Source: Pseudomonadota bacterium
Lineage (GTDB): Bacteria; Pseudomonadota; Gammaproteobacteria; SZUA-229
Direction: 5' to 3'
DNA length: 5,864 nt
Assembly (NCBI GenBank): GCA_015222915.1
Contig: JADFWE010000158.1
Span: 1 to 5,864, forward strand
Below are positions 1 through 5,846 of this stretch, in pieces (the stretch's first letter is position 1; every line of letters starts with the position of its first letter). The notes beneath the pieces are model-generated. The model searched no databases. It saw nothing but the letters and a program-made list of their open reading frames with translations, and was not told where the DNA came from. Position numbers and translations under genes: made by a program.

Positions 1-260
1 ATTGTCGGAAAACCTCGAACCTGGTAACGCCCGGCAAGCTTCATGTTCTCACCTTCATCGACCTCTACTTTTGCCAGTTTCAGCTCACCGTCAAATTCTT
101 CGACCAGCTGTTTCAAGATCGGCGCGACGACCAGGCAGGGTGAACACCATTCGGCCCACAGATCGACCAGCACCGGTACACTGTCAGACGCCTGCAACAC
201 CTTCTCGTCATAATCTTCCAGGTCGACATCAAAAATCAAACTCTCATCCACAACGCGCAT
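1..260 (-). CDS. Thioredoxin family protein (partial, 3' end outside window)
   Basis: The reverse strand reads from an ATG at 260-258 without a stop to the window edge, giving 86 codons of a protein that is usually about 105-110 residues long. The start resembles thioredoxins and the thioredoxin domain of YbbN-type proteins: a hydrophobic strand leading into W35-A-E-W-C-S-P-C (Cys39, Cys42), then helix 2, the strand KLAKVEVDE (61-69), and F84-P85-T86, where Pro85 is the expected cis-proline facing the active site. The likely role is a cytoplasmic thiol-disulfide oxidoreductase. The usual active site is WCGPC; here Ser replaces Gly, which may change redox potential or partner choice. There is no signal peptide. 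The region just before the ATG (AAGAGA) is only a weak ribosome binding site. The gene diverges from the cupin gene. Family assignment is secure; the exact paralogue is not. Confidence 0.93.
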   Translation of the reverse strand, partial: MRVVDESLIFDVDLEDYDEKVLQASDSVPVLVDLWAEWCSPCLVVAPILKQLVEEFDGELKLAKVEVDEGENMKLAGRYQVRGFPT

Positions 261-286
261 TCTCTTGCTACTGATACAATCGTCGT

Positions 287-292
287 ATTATA
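287..292 (-). promoter_or_regulatory. Putative -10 box for the thioredoxin gene
   Basis: The reverse strand reads TATAAT here, a perfect sigma-70 -10 hexamer about 27 bases upstream of the thioredoxin ATG, giving a predicted leader of roughly 20 bases. No convincing -35 hexamer is seen at the right distance, so the promoter may depend on an activator or on the sequence TG directly before the box. Confidence 0.45.
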
Positions 293-326
293 CATCGTCA
301 CCTACATTTCTCAGCGATTTCCACGG

Positions 327-332
327 TATAAT
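327..332 (+). promoter_or_regulatory. Putative -10 box for the cupin gene
   Basis: TATAAT lies 30 bases upstream of the cupin ATG, giving a predicted short leader of about 24 bases. The upstream -35 region is poor (CTACAT or ACATTT at 302-309). The surrounding ten bases, GGTATAATAC, recur exactly at 3995-4004 upstream of the outer-membrane protein gene. Confidence 0.5.
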
Positions 333-362
333 ACGCACACAATAATATCGAGAGTAAACAAG

Positions 363-638
363 ATGAACTCCATCACTATAGAACATCACGTAACACCGGC
401 AAAACTGGACGTGTTATATGTAGACGACTGGCCGGTATGGACCAAAGAGGTCTCTGAGTTCGACTGGTATTACGATAAGAAGGAGACCTGTTATATCGTC
501 GAAGGCAAAGCCATCATCACGCCGGAAAACGAAGAACCGGTAACTATCCAGGAAGGCGATATGGTCTTTTTCCCACAGGGCATGAAGTGTGTGTGGAAGA
601 TAGTCGAACCGATCGAAAAACACTATATCTTCGAATAA
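363..638 (+). CDS. Small cupin-fold protein (Cupin_3 / DUF861 type)
   Basis: This 91-residue protein matches the single-domain Cupin_3 group, which includes the cupin half of ureidoglycine aminohydrolase and many stand-alone proteins of unknown role. Visible family landmarks are W35-Y-Y, E41, Y44-I-V-E-G48, the turn E64-G65-D66 followed by V-F-F-P71-x-G73, W78, and the C-terminal strand K86-H87-Y88. The usual metal-binding histidines of cupin motif 1 are absent, as is common in this subgroup, so metal-dependent catalysis cannot be assumed. It is cytoplasmic, with no signal sequence. The start is supported by a purine-rich CGAGAG at 349-354, eight bases before the ATG. The membrane-protein gene follows after 53 bases on the same strand and may share its transcript. 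The substrate is unknown. Confidence 0.9.
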   Translation: MNSITIEHHVTPAKLDVLYVDDWPVWTKEVSEFDWYYDKKETCYIVEGKAIITPENEEPVTIQEGDMVFFPQGMKCVWKIVEPIEKHYIFE

Positions 639-667
639 GGCCGGATGACTGGACAGTGCGGCCGGTC
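639..667 (+). other. Short GC-rich inverted repeats between the cupin and membrane-protein genes
   Basis: GGCCG (639-643) can pair with CGGCC (659-663), and alternatively GACTGG (647-652) with CCGGTC (662-667) using one G-U pair. Neither stem is followed by a T run, so this is not a standard intrinsic terminator. It could modulate expression of the second gene, but this is weak. Confidence 0.25.
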
Positions 668-691
668 TGACAACTAACAACAGGATACAAC

Positions 692-880
692 ATGGATATT
701 TGGCAGCAGTTACTTGCAGTCGCTCTCGGCGTGATGGTTCTCTTTATCGCTGTCCCAAGCATAAAAGGCGCGATGCAGCGCAGTAAAGAAGCGGATGAGA
801 AACACTGGGGAACAGTGATATTGCTGGCCGCGGTGCTGATTGGCTTTGTTATCTTCCTGATCTCTTCTGTTCGACAATAA
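692..880 (+). CDS. Small two-helix inner-membrane protein of unknown function
   Basis: I do not recognise a named family for this 62-residue protein. It has two clear membrane-spanning stretches, about residues 5-22 and 40-58, joined by a short polar, positively charged loop (K25, R30, K32, K37). This suggests a helical hairpin in the inner membrane. A good ribosome binding site, CAGGA (681-685), stands six bases before the ATG. Codon use and spacing look like a real gene, and both ORF ends are clean. It follows the cupin gene by 53 bases and probably shares its transcript. The downstream side is non-coding. No catalytic motif is visible. It may assist a membrane complex or be a stress-related small protein, but nothing in the sequence decides this. 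Confidence 0.8.
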   Translation: MDIWQQLLAVALGVMVLFIAVPSIKGAMQRSKEADEKHWGTVILLAAVLIGFVIFLISSVRQ

Positions 881-948
881 ACCAAAGTACACGAGGCAAT
901 AGCTCAGTAACGGGGCCTTAGGGGCCATCAAAATCTTTTAAAAAATTT

Positions 949-1134
949 TTCTCGCAAAGCCGCAGAGACGCAAAGTTAAAATCAATATTATTTAGTGTCA
1001 CCCTGAGCGTAACGCAGTGGAGTCTTAGGGTCTTAGGCTCTGTGGAATATTCGAGCCTCAAGATCCTTCGACTTCGCTCAGGATGACGACAAGCAATAAA
1101 GGTTTTTCTTTGCGTCTCTGCGGCTTTGCGAGAA
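949..1134. repeat. Nested inverted-repeat element (MITE- or REP-like)
   Basis: The outer arms 949-975 and 1108-1134 are exact 27-bp reverse complements; the arm core is CGCAAAGCCGCAGAGACGC. Inside lies a second pair, GTCACCCTGAGCG (997-1009) against CGCTCAGGATGAC (1075-1087), with one mismatch. A third pair follows, AGGCTC (1035-1040) against GAGCCT (1053-1058), centred on GAATATTC (1045-1052). The whole 186 bp could fold as one long imperfect hairpin. Both the outer and inner motifs resemble intergenic repeats that I recall as dispersed in many bacterial genomes, but I could not check copy number. No transposase gene is present, and no target-site duplication is obvious. Confidence 0.85.
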
Positions 1135-1165
1135 CACTTGTTTTACTTAAGGGAACACTAAATAA
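988..1165. repeat. Interlocking 11-bp inverted repeat
   Basis: TTATTTAGTGT (988-998) and ACACTAAATAA (1155-1165) are exact reverse complements. The left arm lies inside the outer arms of the nested element while the right arm lies outside them, so the two repeat systems interlock rather than nest. This suggests two overlapping or successive insertions. Confidence 0.6.
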
Positions 1166-1204
1166 GGATCTTATACTGCTGTTTTATTGAGCTACAGGAT
1201 GCAA

Positions 1205-3250
1205 CTAATCGACCTGCTGCCACGAAACCCAGTCAGAACGGTTTTCTGCCACATGGAACAGGGCGGCGATCACATGCCTGTCATAACGGCTGTCGGCTTC
1301 CGACATCAGCACATCAAGCACTTCCCTTATCGGCATACCGGAACGATAGGCGCGCGAACTGGTCATTGCAACAAAAGCATTGGCCACAGAGAGGATCCGT
1401 GACTCCTGCAATATATCCTCGCCCGATACACCTTGCGGGTAACCGCTGCCATCGAGGCTCTCGTTCTTCTGCCGGACGAACTCGATCACCGGTCCATCAA
1501 ACTCCAGGTCTTTTAATATATCGACACTGTAACTGGTACTCTCTTTCAGCAGCGCTGTCTCTTCATCGGTCAGTGTCTCTACGCTGGTCAGTTTTTCTGC
1601 CGGGATGAAGAGTTTACCGATGTTCGCCAGCAGGGCGGCCATCGCCAGTGCATCGATGCGCTCCTGCGGCAGGCCCATGGCTCGCGCTACCTCGATGGCG
1701 ACCTCGCGCGTACGCTCGGAGTGATGCGCACAATGCGGATCATGACGATCGATCAGGCGCGCCAGAGTGATGATGATGCCATCCATCAGGCGATTATGCC
1801 GGCCCATGGTATCTTTCAGTCGGGTGATGTCGTGCATGACGTACAGGTGCGAACGTTTATAAGCTGCGTGATTCAACGCCACGATAGACACATGGTAGTC
1901 ATGGCGTACACCGTTAAAGTCCAGGCGCATCTCTCTATTGCGCACTTCCCCGTTACCATCAGGTCCACCGGCCTGCGCCTGCACGTCCAGCAGCTGCCGG
2001 GTGATCTCCTGCTTAAAGATATGATTTAATGCCTTGCCGCGAATATCCTTATTGTCGATAGCGAACGAGGTCGCCAGCGCGTCATTAATAAACACCAGTT
2101 TGTCATCATGATCGAGCAGGAACATGTGATCATTGATACTGTCGCCGACCGCATTCAATAAAGCCGCTCGTGCTTCCAGCCGGCTCTTTGCTTTTTCCAG
2201 TCGCAGGCTGGTCGCGTGGCGCCAGATAGCGATGAAGCTGAGAGTGATGACAAACACCGCCAGCAGGAATACGGTCAGGATAAACCGCTGATGCGTACTG
2301 GACTCGGCGAGTGCTTCACGTACATCGATCTTCTGTACCAGTCTCATCTGTGTATGCTTTATCGGCCTGGCCGTTGCCAGCACATCGATACCACGATAGT
2401 CTGCAAACGCAGCGAAAACACCGGCATCCTTCACCGCCTCCGCTTCAGCTATACCTGTAGCCGGCTGGCGATGAAACAGGGCAACACTGCGTTTTAGCGG
2501 GCTCAGATAACTCACCTGATTACCGTCGATAGCGATCAGCAGCGTCTCTTCTGTTTCTGTAGCCAGCCAGTCTTTAGCTAACAACGGGTATAGATTTTTT
2601 TCAGGATTAATGACAGCGACCACCGCCGCGCGAATATCATCACCGCTGAGCGACTGTACAGAACTCACTGGCACCGCAACGATCAATCTCGGCTGCGGAC
2701 CACCTTCACCAGCGCCGGAATCTGGGCCAGCATCATAGATATTCGAGATGTGTGCAGCCTTCGTCTTTATGGCCTGTGCATACGCCTGCTTCACAACTTC
2801 ATCATCGACCGGAAAATAGCGTGTTGCCAGCAACACGCCGCTCTCATTCATAATGGCAAGACCATCATTGATATTATTGGCCTGATTACTCTTTATACTG
2901 CTTGCCGGGGTAAACACCCCGGCTTTATCCGCCGTCGCGTTCAACAGGTTTTTAAGGTGATGCATCTGACCACGACTCGTTTCATCATCACCTGCCCCGC
3001 CGCTGGAAACTTCGCTTACATATAACTGCACCAGCGGGTTATTCGCCAGCGTATCGAGATCACCCCGTTGCCGGCCGAACCATTTTTCGACCGTATGCTG
3101 CTGTGATTCCGCCATGATGTTCAGACGGCTCTGCCAGGCATCGAGGTCACGCTGCCTCTCTGCCGCTACATACTGGAACACCAGCCATATGCTGCCAGCG
3201 ATGAACAGCAACAGCAGGCTGAATGCGATCTGTACAGATTTATTGTTCAA
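1205..3250 (-). CDS. Inner-membrane Cache-PAS protein with degenerate HD-GYP domain
   Basis: The 681 residues run: membrane helix about 7-29, Cache-like periplasmic sensing domain about 30-322, membrane helix about 323-344, short linker helix, PAS domain about 360-478, HD-GYP domain about 482-670. Active HD-GYP proteins hydrolyse c-di-GMP at a metal centre. Here the first histidine (H510 in AHHS), K546 and G603-Y604-P605 remain. The HD pair is A542-N543, the middle histidine is S571, the paired histidines before E597 are K595-N596, and the late aspartate is N624. Loss of these ligands makes catalysis very unlikely and suggests a binding or receptor role. The start is TTG: the codon two positions upstream is a TGA stop, an AGGAA lies nine bases before the TTG, and the next in-frame ATG (residue 46) would remove the first membrane helix. 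It follows the LapG-like gene by 76 bases on the same strand, probably in one operon. Confidence 0.9.
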   Translation of the reverse strand: MNNKSVQIAFSLLLLFIAGSIWLVFQYVAAERQRDLDAWQSRLNIMAESQQHTVEKWFGRQRGDLDTLANNPLVQLYVSEVSSGGAGDDETSRGQMHHLKNLLNATADKAGVFTPASSIKSNQANNINDGLAIMNESGVLLATRYFPVDDEVVKQAYAQAIKTKAAHISNIYDAGPDSGAGEGGPQPRLIVAVPVSSVQSLSGDDIRAAVVAVINPEKNLYPLLAKDWLATETEETLLIAIDGNQVSYLSPLKRSVALFHRQPATGIAEAEAVKDAGVFAAFADYRGIDVLATARPIKHTQMRLVQKIDVREALAESSTHQRFILTVFLLAVFVITLSFIAIWRHATSLRLEKAKSRLEARAALLNAVGDSINDHMFLLDHDDKLVFINDALATSFAIDNKDIRGKALNHIFKQEITRQLLDVQAQAGGPDGNGEVRNREMRLDFNGVRHDYHVSIVALNHAAYKRSHLYVMHDITRLKDTMGRHNRLMDGIIITLARLIDRHDPHCAHHSERTREVAIEVARAMGLPQERIDALAMAALLANIGKLFIPAEKLTSVETLTDEETALLKESTSYSVDILKDLEFDGPVIEFVRQKNESLDGSGYPQGVSGEDILQESRILSVANAFVAMTSSRAYRSGMPIREVLDVLMSEADSRYDRHVIAALFHVAENRSDWVSWQQVD

Positions 3251-3264
3251 GATTCAGGTTTCCT
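3251..3264 (-). promoter_or_regulatory. Ribosome binding site supporting the TTG start
   Basis: On the reverse strand the sequence CAGGAAACCTGAATC stands directly before the TTG at 3250-3248, placing AGGAA at a usable distance. The TGA contained in this stretch is in frame and closes the reading frame upstream, so TTG is the first possible start. Confidence 0.6.
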
Positions 3265-3326
3265 GTTATTCGGCCATGTTGTTCGGACTTACAGCAGTAC
3301 TGCACATCGACGGTTTAAGAAGCAGA

Positions 3327-3989
3327 CTAATTCGGCACATGCATCCACCAGCTGTGCTCATTGACCGAATATACCGGTACGTAATGGAAGATATCAGCAT
3401 GTGAGATCACTTCATCGATCTGGTTATCGAGTATCAGTATGTCATTTTTGTTTTCGATGGCCATGACCGCATGCGCGACCCGCAGGTTGGTATCCTGCAC
3501 CACGACGACACGCATGGCATCGACATCATAACCCAGCCACTTCATCGACAGCATCTTGATAATCGCATAATCCTCGCAATCGCCGTTATTGATCAGAAAC
3601 TCTTTCGGGGTCGCCCAGTAGTCAGCCATTCCGTAGTTTTCGATATCCAGGATATATTCTTTCTCATTGGCATAGTGATTCACACGTTTTATCTGCTCGA
3701 TCACAGGAAGATCGTCTATCGCTTTCAGAAACGCCTGCCACTGACGCAGATGACAACGATTGAACTGTGTCGACTGGCAGTCACCCGCCTCTTTCAGGTC
3801 GAGCAGATGACGTTCGAGCACGGACAACCATTGTGGAAACAGGCTCAGATTTTTCTTCTGGATCTGCTGATAGCCGAAGACACCAACCGGGCTGGACAGG
3901 CCGGAGACAACCGTGCCGGACGCCGACCAGACGTTAGAAATTCCCAGTAAAAAGAGTGAGATAAGCAAACATTGCGTTTTATAGGCCAT
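3327..3989 (-). CDS. lapG: LapG-like periplasmic cysteine protease (transglutaminase-like, C93 / BTLCP)
   Basis: This 220-residue protein belongs to the bacterial transglutaminase-like cysteine protease family typified by LapG, which cleaves the N-terminal retention region of large surface adhesins in the periplasm. The catalytic triad is visible as C138 in NNGDCEDYA, H173 in VAHAVM and D188 in LILDNQ. D137 and E139 flank the cysteine and correspond to the calcium ligands known in LapG. The family signature YWATPKEFL (124-132) and the closing PVYSVNE (205-211) are also present, and the length is normal, so the enzyme looks complete and active. A signal peptide of about 22 residues ends near VWSA. 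There is no clear Shine-Dalgarno sequence before the ATG. The gene precedes the degenerate HD-GYP gene and diverges from the outer-membrane protein gene. The gene symbol is by homology; the substrate is not in view. Confidence 0.92.
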   Translation of the reverse strand: MAYKTQCLLISLFLLGISNVWSASGTVVSGLSSPVGVFGYQQIQKKNLSLFPQWLSVLERHLLDLKEAGDCQSTQFNRCHLRQWQAFLKAIDDLPVIEQIKRVNHYANEKEYILDIENYGMADYWATPKEFLINNGDCEDYAIIKMLSMKWLGYDVDAMRVVVVQDTNLRVAHAVMAIENKNDILILDNQIDEVISHADIFHYVPVYSVNEHSWWMHVPN

Positions 3990-3996
3990 TGGCAGG

Positions 3997-4002
3997 TATA
4001 AT
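3997..4002 (+). promoter_or_regulatory. Putative -10 box for the outer-membrane protein gene
   Basis: TATAAT occurs in the 64-base gap between the divergent protease and barrel genes. It predicts a leader of about 45 bases. The best -35 candidate, TTGCGT (3972-3977), has a long 19-base spacer. On the other strand the same place reads TATTAT, so it might also serve the protease gene, whose ATG would then be almost leaderless. Confidence 0.4.
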
Positions 4003-4053
4003 ACTCAAGTTACGAACATCCTGCACTATTTTAGTTATCCCTTAAATATTCCT

Positions 4054-5412
4054 ATGAAATCGATCAAATTATCCGCTTCCATATTCCTGCTTTTTGCCGT
4101 TTCTGCACTGGCCTTCAACCACTCGGCCCTGGCACAGGAAGCACCCGAACCTGCACAGATGCAGAACGAGCAGCCGCCGTTAAAACGACCGTCAGCAGAT
4201 GAAGTGCTTACCGATGAAGAGGCGCAGGAACTGTTTGATGCTGCGATGAAAGAACGTGACAGCGGCAAGGTCTATGATGCGATCCAGAAGTTTGAATACA
4301 TATTGAGCCGGCGCCCCTCGCTTAACCGTGCCCGGCTCGAACTTGCGGTCAGCTATCACCGTGCCAGCCAGTACGATGATGCGCTGCAGGAATTCCAGGC
4401 CGTACTCGATAACCCTGAAACCCCGGAAAAAGTACGCCTCGCGATCCTCGCCTATCTCGGCCAGTTGACCAGTGATGAACTAAAGCCTGAATCGGAGCAC
4501 AGTTTTTCTTATTACACAAAAGCCGGCGCACTCTATAACTCCAACATAAACTTTGCACCGCTACGAGGCACAGACGCTATCCCCGATGGCGAAGATACAG
4601 CGTCACCCGGCCTGGACACCTTCTTCAGCGCCTCACATCGCTACAGCAACAATAAACCTTTCGACACTGCAGGTGCGGCCACTAATTTTGAATGGCAGAG
4701 CCAGATCTCCTGGACCGGCAACAACTACACGCGCAACAGTGATTTCGATCTCAACATCATCAGCGCCAGCACGGGGCCGGCTTTTATCTCCAAGGGCCGT
4801 TGGAACGGTGCGATCGCCCTTCAGGTCGACCAGATGTATTTCGGCAACGCCACACTGGGCACTTTTGTCTCGGTCAATCCACTGATCACTTTTGATATGG
4901 GCAACTATCACGGCATCTCCCTGGAATTGTCCTATACCGACAACAATTTTGTCCGGCCAGAGGATGAAGGCCGTGATGGCAGCAACGTTCTGGCTGGAGC
5001 GGCCTACTCGACACTGCTGGGCGGCGTTGATAACGGCCTGGAAGCAGGCTTCAGGGTGGTTGACCAGACTGCGGATGACGAGCAGTTCGGTTATAAAAGC
5101 ACAGAGATCTACTTTGGCGGCTTCATAACCTTTGCCAAAACCAGCAACCTCTACCTGAACCTGAACTTCGAACAATATGACTATAAGGCGGCTGACACTC
5201 TGGCCTGTACTCCGCAACCCTGTACCGGATCAACCAGAGATGAGATCGAAAGCCGTTATGTACTGGGTTACAACTATAACTTTTCGGAAGGCTTCCTGCA
5301 TGACTGGACGCTGAACACACATATCTCCTATACCCGAAACAACTCGAACATAGACTTCTACAACTATGAGCGGAAGATATTTGCTATCAACCTGGCACGC
5401 TATTTCCTCTAA
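4054..5412 (+). CDS. TPR-containing outer-membrane beta-barrel protein (DUF560 / Slam-like)
   Basis: The 452-residue protein starts with a signal peptide (K-rich start, hydrophobic core, cleavage likely after A25-L-A27). After a proline-rich linker come about two TPR units (roughly 55-88 and 90-123), then a helical joint (126-140) and a C-terminal region from about 150 to 452 with alternating polar and hydrophobic strands, ending in FAINLARYFL. The junction YYTKAGALYNSNINFAP (153-169) resembles DUF560 proteins, the family of surface lipoprotein assembly modifiers (Slam), which move proteins to the cell surface. C385 and C390 lie in a loop and could form a disulfide. No good ribosome binding site precedes the ATG, but the signal peptide starts exactly there. 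The gene diverges from the LapG-like operon, suggesting a link to surface display. A plain TPR-porin role is the main alternative. Confidence 0.8.
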   Translation: MKSIKLSASIFLLFAVSALAFNHSALAQEAPEPAQMQNEQPPLKRPSADEVLTDEEAQELFDAAMKERDSGKVYDAIQKFEYILSRRPSLNRARLELAVSYHRASQYDDALQEFQAVLDNPETPEKVRLAILAYLGQLTSDELKPESEHSFSYYTKAGALYNSNINFAPLRGTDAIPDGEDTASPGLDTFFSASHRYSNNKPFDTAGAATNFEWQSQISWTGNNYTRNSDFDLNIISASTGPAFISKGRWNGAIALQVDQMYFGNATLGTFVSVNPLITFDMGNYHGISLELSYTDNNFVRPEDEGRDGSNVLAGAAYSTLLGGVDNGLEAGFRVVDQTADDEQFGYKSTEIYFGGFITFAKTSNLYLNLNFEQYDYKAADTLACTPQPCTGSTRDEIESRYVLGYNYNFSEGFLHDWTLNTHISYTRNNSNIDFYNYERKIFAINLARYFL

Positions 5413-5505
5413 AAGGTTTTTCGACTCGAGCTCATTACAGAAAAAAGTCAAAAACTGTCATATTTCAGCGACATTCTGTAAATAAAACCAACGACGAAAA
5501 CCCAA

Positions 5506-5532
5506 CATAACGCACCTAAATAGCGCGTTATG
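5506..5532. repeat. 8-bp inverted repeat downstream of the barrel gene
   Basis: CATAACGC and GCGTTATG are exact reverse complements separated by 11 bases. The stem is not followed by a T run on the plus strand, so it is a poor intrinsic terminator; it may stabilise the transcript end or bind a protein. Confidence 0.45.
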
Positions 5533-5820
5533 ATCAGATATCAACCATGGCATGTACAAAGTGTAAAGCTAGCCGTCATCCGTCGGTAATTTATACACAT
5601 TGTAAATAAACGTAGGCGCTTTTTTATATCTCTCTGCATGATGGGCTGTTTACGCCGGATACAAACAACATAACTCACTGATAACAAAGTTATTATTAAA
5701 ATTTATGCCGCAAGACTATCGCTGCCGGCCATGATACAGATACAACCACTTTCAGCGCTATATAAAGAAATAAATATATAGTCAGCATAATTTTTTACAG
5801 TAAATATCAGCAAGCGCCTG

Positions 5821-5846
5821 AATTTACCGCGATATAGCGGCAAATT
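5821..5846. repeat. Hairpin / operator-like palindrome
   Basis: AATTT-A-CCGC and GCGG-C-AAATT form a nine-pair stem with one A-C mismatch and a six-base loop GATATA. Outside it, G5820-T5847 can wobble and T5819-A5848 can pair. No T run follows in either direction. The symmetry suits a dimeric regulator site or an RNA hairpin near the start of the next gene. Confidence 0.45.

Larger units (their letters stand above)
284..335. repeat. 10-bp inverted repeat embracing the divergent -10 boxes
   Basis: CGTATTATAC (284-293) and GTATAATACG (326-335) are exact reverse complements. Their centres are 42 bp apart, close to four DNA turns. Each arm holds the TATAAT box of one of the two divergent genes, so the two promoters lie on the same helix face. 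The repeat may simply follow from two similar promoters, or it may be bound by a shared regulator. Confidence 0.55.
881..1204. other. Non-coding interval filled by repeats
   Basis: No coding sequence is credible in these 324 bases between the convergent ends of the membrane-protein gene and the sensor gene. The interval contains GGGGCC-TTA-GGGGCC (912-926), an exact AAAAATTTTT palindrome (941-950) and the nested inverted-repeat element listed separately. No clear intrinsic terminator with a stem and T run was found for either gene; the long hairpin could serve both directions. Confidence 0.7.

Noticed and set aside
2..274. 90-residue plus-strand reading frame at the left edge
   Set aside because: It is antisense to the thioredoxin gene, whose reverse-strand translation has clear family motifs; the plus-strand product is rich in Arg, Pro and His and shows no recognisable domain.
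544..885. 113-residue minus-strand frame opposite the cupin and small membrane-protein genes
   Set aside because: It crosses two plus-strand genes with good starts and ribosome binding sites and has no family features.
912..945. Possible terminator at GGGGCC-TTA-GGGGCC after the small membrane-protein gene
   Set aside because: The only stem is GGCC paired with GGCC, and the T-rich stretch is interrupted and displaced; it reads better as a short direct repeat.
1205..3250. Calling the sensor an active c-di-GMP phosphodiesterase
   Set aside because: The GYP motif is present but the HD pair, the later histidines and the late metal aspartate are all substituted.
1205..3250. Calling the sensor LapD
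   Set aside because: It has no HAMP, GGDEF or EAL region, and the periplasmic part is a much larger Cache-like domain; any LapD-like role would be by analogy.
3471..3950. 159-residue plus-strand frame opposite the LapG-like gene
   Set aside because: The opposite strand encodes the full catalytic triad and family signature, so this is a shadow frame.
4633..5217. 194-residue minus-strand frame inside the barrel gene
   Set aside because: It lies wholly opposite a well-supported outer-membrane protein and has no recognisable domain or ribosome binding site.
5547..5609. 20-codon frame with CxxC and a later His-Cys pair (MACTKCKASR...)
   Set aside because: The cysteine pattern hints at a metal-binding peptide, but there is no ribosome binding site and the frame is too short to distinguish from chance.
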